Shown here: positions 3,262-5,655 of the stretch, piece after piece
Numbering within the stretch: position 1 is the stretch's first letter
Layout: every line of letters begins with the position of its first letter
Assembly (NCBI GenBank): GCA_027069385.1
Contig: JALXER010000204.1
Location: 1-5,655 of the forward strand
Reading direction: 5' to 3'
DNA length: 5,655 nucleotides
From: Paracoccaceae bacterium
GTDB taxonomy: Bacteria > Pseudomonadota > Alphaproteobacteria > Rhodobacterales > Rhodobacteraceae
Translations under genes and position numbers: made by a program
The notes under the pieces: model-generated
Databases searched by the model: none
The model's input: the letters and a program-made list of their open reading frames with translations, nothing else
Told to the model about the DNA's origin: nothing

Positions 3262-5580
3262 ATGCCATCATTTTCCAATTCGCTTGAAACCGCCATTCAC
3301 ACGGCGCTGAGCCTTGCCAACGAACGCCGCCACGAGTTGGCGACACTGGAGCACTTGTTGCTGGCCCTGATCGACGAGCCGGAGGCCGCCAAGGTGATGA
3401 AGGCCTGTTCGGTCGATCTGGACAAGTTGCGCGCCACCGTGACCGGCTTTATCGACAACGAGCTGGAAAATCTGATCTCGGAGATCGAAGGCTCCGAGGC
3501 CGCGCCCACTACCGGTTTCCAGCGCGTAATCCAGCGCGCCGCGATCCATGTGCAATCTTCGGCGCGCGAGGAGGTTACCGGCGCCAATGTGCTGGTTGCC
3601 ATCTTTACCGAGCGGGAATCCCACGCGGCCTATTTCCTGCAACAGCAGGATATGACCCGCTATGACGCGGTCAATTTCATCAGCCACGGCGTTGCCAAGG
3701 ATCCGAAGTTTTCCGAGACTACGCCCTTGCAGGGGGCCGAGGAAATCCACGGCGCCTTTGAGTCCGAGCCGGAGGAAAAGGAAGAAACCGCGCTGGAAAA
3801 GTATTGCGTTGATCTGAACGCCAAGGCCCGCAGCGGTGACATTGACCCGCTGATCGGCCGCCAGCACGAGGTGGACCGCTGCATTCAGGTGCTGTGCCGA
3901 CGCCGCAAGAACAACCCGCTGCTGGTCGGCGATCCGGGGGTTGGCAAAACCGCCATTGCCGAGGGGCTGGCCCGGTTGATCGTTGACGAGGAAGTACCCG
4001 AAATTCTGGCCGAATCCATCATCTTTTCGCTCGATATGGGCGCATTGCTGGCCGGCACCCGCTATCGCGGCGATTTCGAGGAACGCCTCAAAGCCGTGAT
4101 GAAAGAACTGGAAGACCACGATAACGCGGTGCTGTTTATTGATGAAATCCATACGGTGATCGGCGCGGGCGCGACCTCGGGCGGGGCGATGGATGCCTCC
4201 AACCTGCTGAAACCGGCGCTGCAGGGCGGTAAATTGCGCTGCATGGGCTCCACCACCTATAAGGAATTCCGCCAGCATTTCGAAAAGGACCGCGCGCTGG
4301 CACGGCGCTTTCAGAAAATCGACGTGAACGAGCCGAGCATCCCAGATGCCATTAAAATCCTGATGGGGTTGAAACCCTATTTCGAGGAGCATCACAACAT
4401 CCGCTATACCAATGACGCTATCAAGACGTCGGTCGATCTGGCGGCACGCTATATCAATGACCGCAAGCTGCCCGACAAGGCCATCGACGTGATCGACGAG
4501 GCCGGCGCAGCACAAATGCTGGTTCCTGCGGCCAGACGGCGCAAAACCATCGGCACCAAAGAGATCGAGGCCGTGGTAGCCAAGATCGCGCGCATCCCGC
4601 CCAAGAATGTCTCCAAGGGTGATACCGACGTGCTGCGCGACCTTGAAAAGTCGCTCAAACGGGTGGTGTTCGGGCAGGACAAGGCGATAACCGCGCTGGC
4701 TTCGGCCATCAAACTGTCGCGCGCTGGGCTGCGTGAACCGGAAAAGCCGATCGGTAACTACCTGTTTGCCGGCCCGACAGGCGTTGGTAAAACCGAAGTG
4801 GCCAAGCAACTCGCCGATACGCTGGGCGTGGAACTGCTGCGCTTTGACATGTCCGAGTATATGGAAAAACACGCGGTTTCACGCCTGATCGGCGCGCCTC
4901 CGGGCTATGTCGGGTTTGATCAGGGCGGGCTGCTGACCGATGGGGTGGACCAGCACCCGCATTGTGTGCTGCTGCTGGACGAAATCGAAAAGGCACATCC
5001 GGATGTGTTCAATATCCTGCTGCAGGTGATGGATCACGGCAAACTGACCGACCATAACGGCAAGCAGATCGATTTTCGCAATGTGGTGCTGATTATGACC
5101 AGCAATGCAGGGGCGGCCGAACAGGCCAAGGCGGCGTTCGGTTTTGGCGACAGTCAGCGCGTGGGCGAAGATACCGCCGCGATCGAGCGTACCTTCAGCC
5201 CCGAATTCCGCAACCGTCTGGATGCGGTGATCAGCTTTGGCGCGCTGCCCAAGCCGGTGATCATGCGCGTGGTCGAGAAATTCGTGCTACAGCTAGAGGC
5301 GCAGTTGATGGACCGGAACGTCTCGATTCAACTGACCGATGCCGCTGCCGAATGGCTGGCCGACAAGGGCTATGATCAAAGCATGGGCGCACGACCGCTG
5401 GCGCGGGTCATACAGGAGCATGTGAAAAAACCGCTGGCCGAGGAACTGCTGTTTGGCAAACTGGCCAAGGGTGGTTCGGTGACGGTGACGGTCAAGGACG
5501 GCAAGATCTTTCTCGAAATCCACCGCCCCGAGAACCTGCGGATTACCACGCGCAAGCCCCCGATGCTCACGACCGAGTAA
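3262..5580 (+). CDS. clpA: ATP-dependent Clp protease ATP-binding subunit ClpA
   Basis: A complete 772-residue AAA+ unfoldase, close to the 758 of E. coli ClpA. It unfolds and threads substrates into ClpP in the cytoplasm; ClpS docks on its N-domain to deliver N-end rule substrates. The N-domain covers about residues 1-145 (HELATLEHLLLAL; VTGANVLVAIF), followed by an acidic linker (EPEEKEE). D1 has Walker A GDPGVGKT (223-230), pore loop GTRYRGD (Y268), Walker B with D294/E295, GSTT (329-332) and finger arginines R348/R349. D2 has Walker A GPTGVGKT (504-511), pore loop GYVG (Y549), Walker B D573/E574, sensor-1 N615 and sensor-2 GARP (709-712). The ClpP-docking tripeptide is FGF (626-628), where IGL or IGF is usual. 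No middle coiled coil of the ClpB/ClpC kind is present, which supports ClpA. The start is set by the strong AAGGAGG. clpS is not adjacent in this window. Confidence 0.98.
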   Translation: MPSFSNSLETAIHTALSLANERRHELATLEHLLLALIDEPEAAKVMKACSVDLDKLRATVTGFIDNELENLISEIEGSEAAPTTGFQRVIQRAAIHVQSSAREEVTGANVLVAIFTERESHAAYFLQQQDMTRYDAVNFISHGVAKDPKFSETTPLQGAEEIHGAFESEPEEKEETALEKYCVDLNAKARSGDIDPLIGRQHEVDRCIQVLCRRRKNNPLLVGDPGVGKTAIAEGLARLIVDEEVPEILAESIIFSLDMGALLAGTRYRGDFEERLKAVMKELEDHDNAVLFIDEIHTVIGAGATSGGAMDASNLLKPALQGGKLRCMGSTTYKEFRQHFEKDRALARRFQKIDVNEPSIPDAIKILMGLKPYFEEHHNIRYTNDAIKTSVDLAARYINDRKLPDKAIDVIDEAGAAQMLVPAARRRKTIGTKEIEAVVAKIARIPPKNVSKGDTDVLRDLEKSLKRVVFGQDKAITALASAIKLSRAGLREPEKPIGNYLFAGPTGVGKTEVAKQLADTLGVELLRFDMSEYMEKHAVSRLIGAPPGYVGFDQGGLLTDGVDQHPHCVLLLDEIEKAHPDVFNILLQVMDHGKLTDHNGKQIDFRNVVLIMTSNAGAAEQAKAAFGFGDSQRVGEDTAAIERTFSPEFRNRLDAVISFGALPKPVIMRVVEKFVLQLEAQLMDRNVSIQLTDAAAEWLADKGYDQSMGARPLARVIQEHVKKPLAEELLFGKLAKGGSVTVTVKDGKIFLEIHRPENLRITTRKPPMLTTE

Positions 5581-5591
5581 CGCCCCGCAGA

Positions 5592-5648
5592 CCGCCGAAG
5601 CGAAGGCGAGGCCACCGCCGCCGGCAGCCGGTTTTTCAGCTTGCTGAA
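5592..5648 (+). repeat. Palindrome-tipped intergenic repeat, copy D
   Basis: It begins 11 nt after the clpA stop. It matches copy A (190-245) in inverted orientation at 53 of 57 aligned positions. The leader GCCGAAGCGAAGGCGAGGCC is followed by a GC-rich spacer and a hairpin, TTCAG-CTTG-CTGAA, whose outer stem is weakened by a C at 5649. As with copy A, the leader is next to the gene's stop and the hairpin is distal. Confidence 0.75.
5621..5636 (+). terminator. Possible intrinsic terminator of clpA inside copy D
   Basis: CCGG-CAG-CCGG is followed directly by TTTTT. The stem is only 4 bp (5 with a G/T pair), so it is marginal, but the place just after clpA and the T-run fit an intrinsic terminator. 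The equivalent position in copy A on the minus strand has lost one G and forms a shorter stem before its TTTTT. Confidence 0.35.
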
Positions 5649-5655
5649 CAATGCG

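Noticed and set aside
3268..4872. 534-codon open frame on the minus strand inside clpA
   Set aside because: It is the antisense shadow of a highly conserved clpA in GC-rich DNA; its translation shows no recognisable domain.

Overview
The window reads as chromosomal DNA from an alphaproteobacterium, most likely a Rhodobacterales/Roseobacter-group organism. The basis is GC-rich coding sequence, an alphaproteobacterial-type ClpA, a class I methyltransferase family that I recognise from that order, and GC-rich intergenic palindromes of a style I associate with those genomes. This placement is inference from protein and sequence style; no database was consulted.

Layout: 1-294 is non-coding and carries three structured elements: a 97-nt long hairpin, a 35-nt hairpin and one copy (A) of a palindrome-tipped repeat. 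295-1116 (minus) is a SAM-dependent methyltransferase with an odd C-terminal tail that runs through a palindrome. A 55-nt divergent gap separates it from gloB (1172-1882, plus; hydroxyacylglutathione hydrolase, glyoxalase II). gloB overlaps by 1 nt an endonuclease/exonuclease/phosphatase (EEP) fold gene (1882-2691, plus). 2692-3261 is a 570-nt gene-free stretch: its first 350 nt are packed with perfect palindromes, including two inverted copies (B and C) of the palindrome-tipped repeat. The last 200 nt form the leader of clpA, with two small hairpins, a candidate promoter and a strong ribosome binding site. 3262-5580 (plus) is a complete clpA, the AAA+ unfoldase of ClpAP. It is followed 11 nt later by a fourth repeat copy (D), oriented opposite to copy A.

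Function: gloB completes methylglyoxal detoxification by hydrolysing S-D-lactoylglutathione. The EEP gene is probably translated together with it, but its substrate is unknown. ClpA unfolds substrates for ClpP; clpS and clpP are not in the window. The protein-coding genes look like ordinary housekeeping genes.

The most interesting signal is in the intergenic DNA. The four repeat copies share a conserved leader (CCGA..CG.AG.., then GAGGCCA) followed by a hairpin. The hairpin stem changes between copies by compensatory substitutions, and on one strand the loop is always CTTG. Separately, the 97-nt hairpin at 34-130 has all four of its non-Watson-Crick pairs as G:U on the minus strand only. Both patterns point to selection on RNA structure, or to repeat families mobilised as structured units, rather than to chance palindromes.
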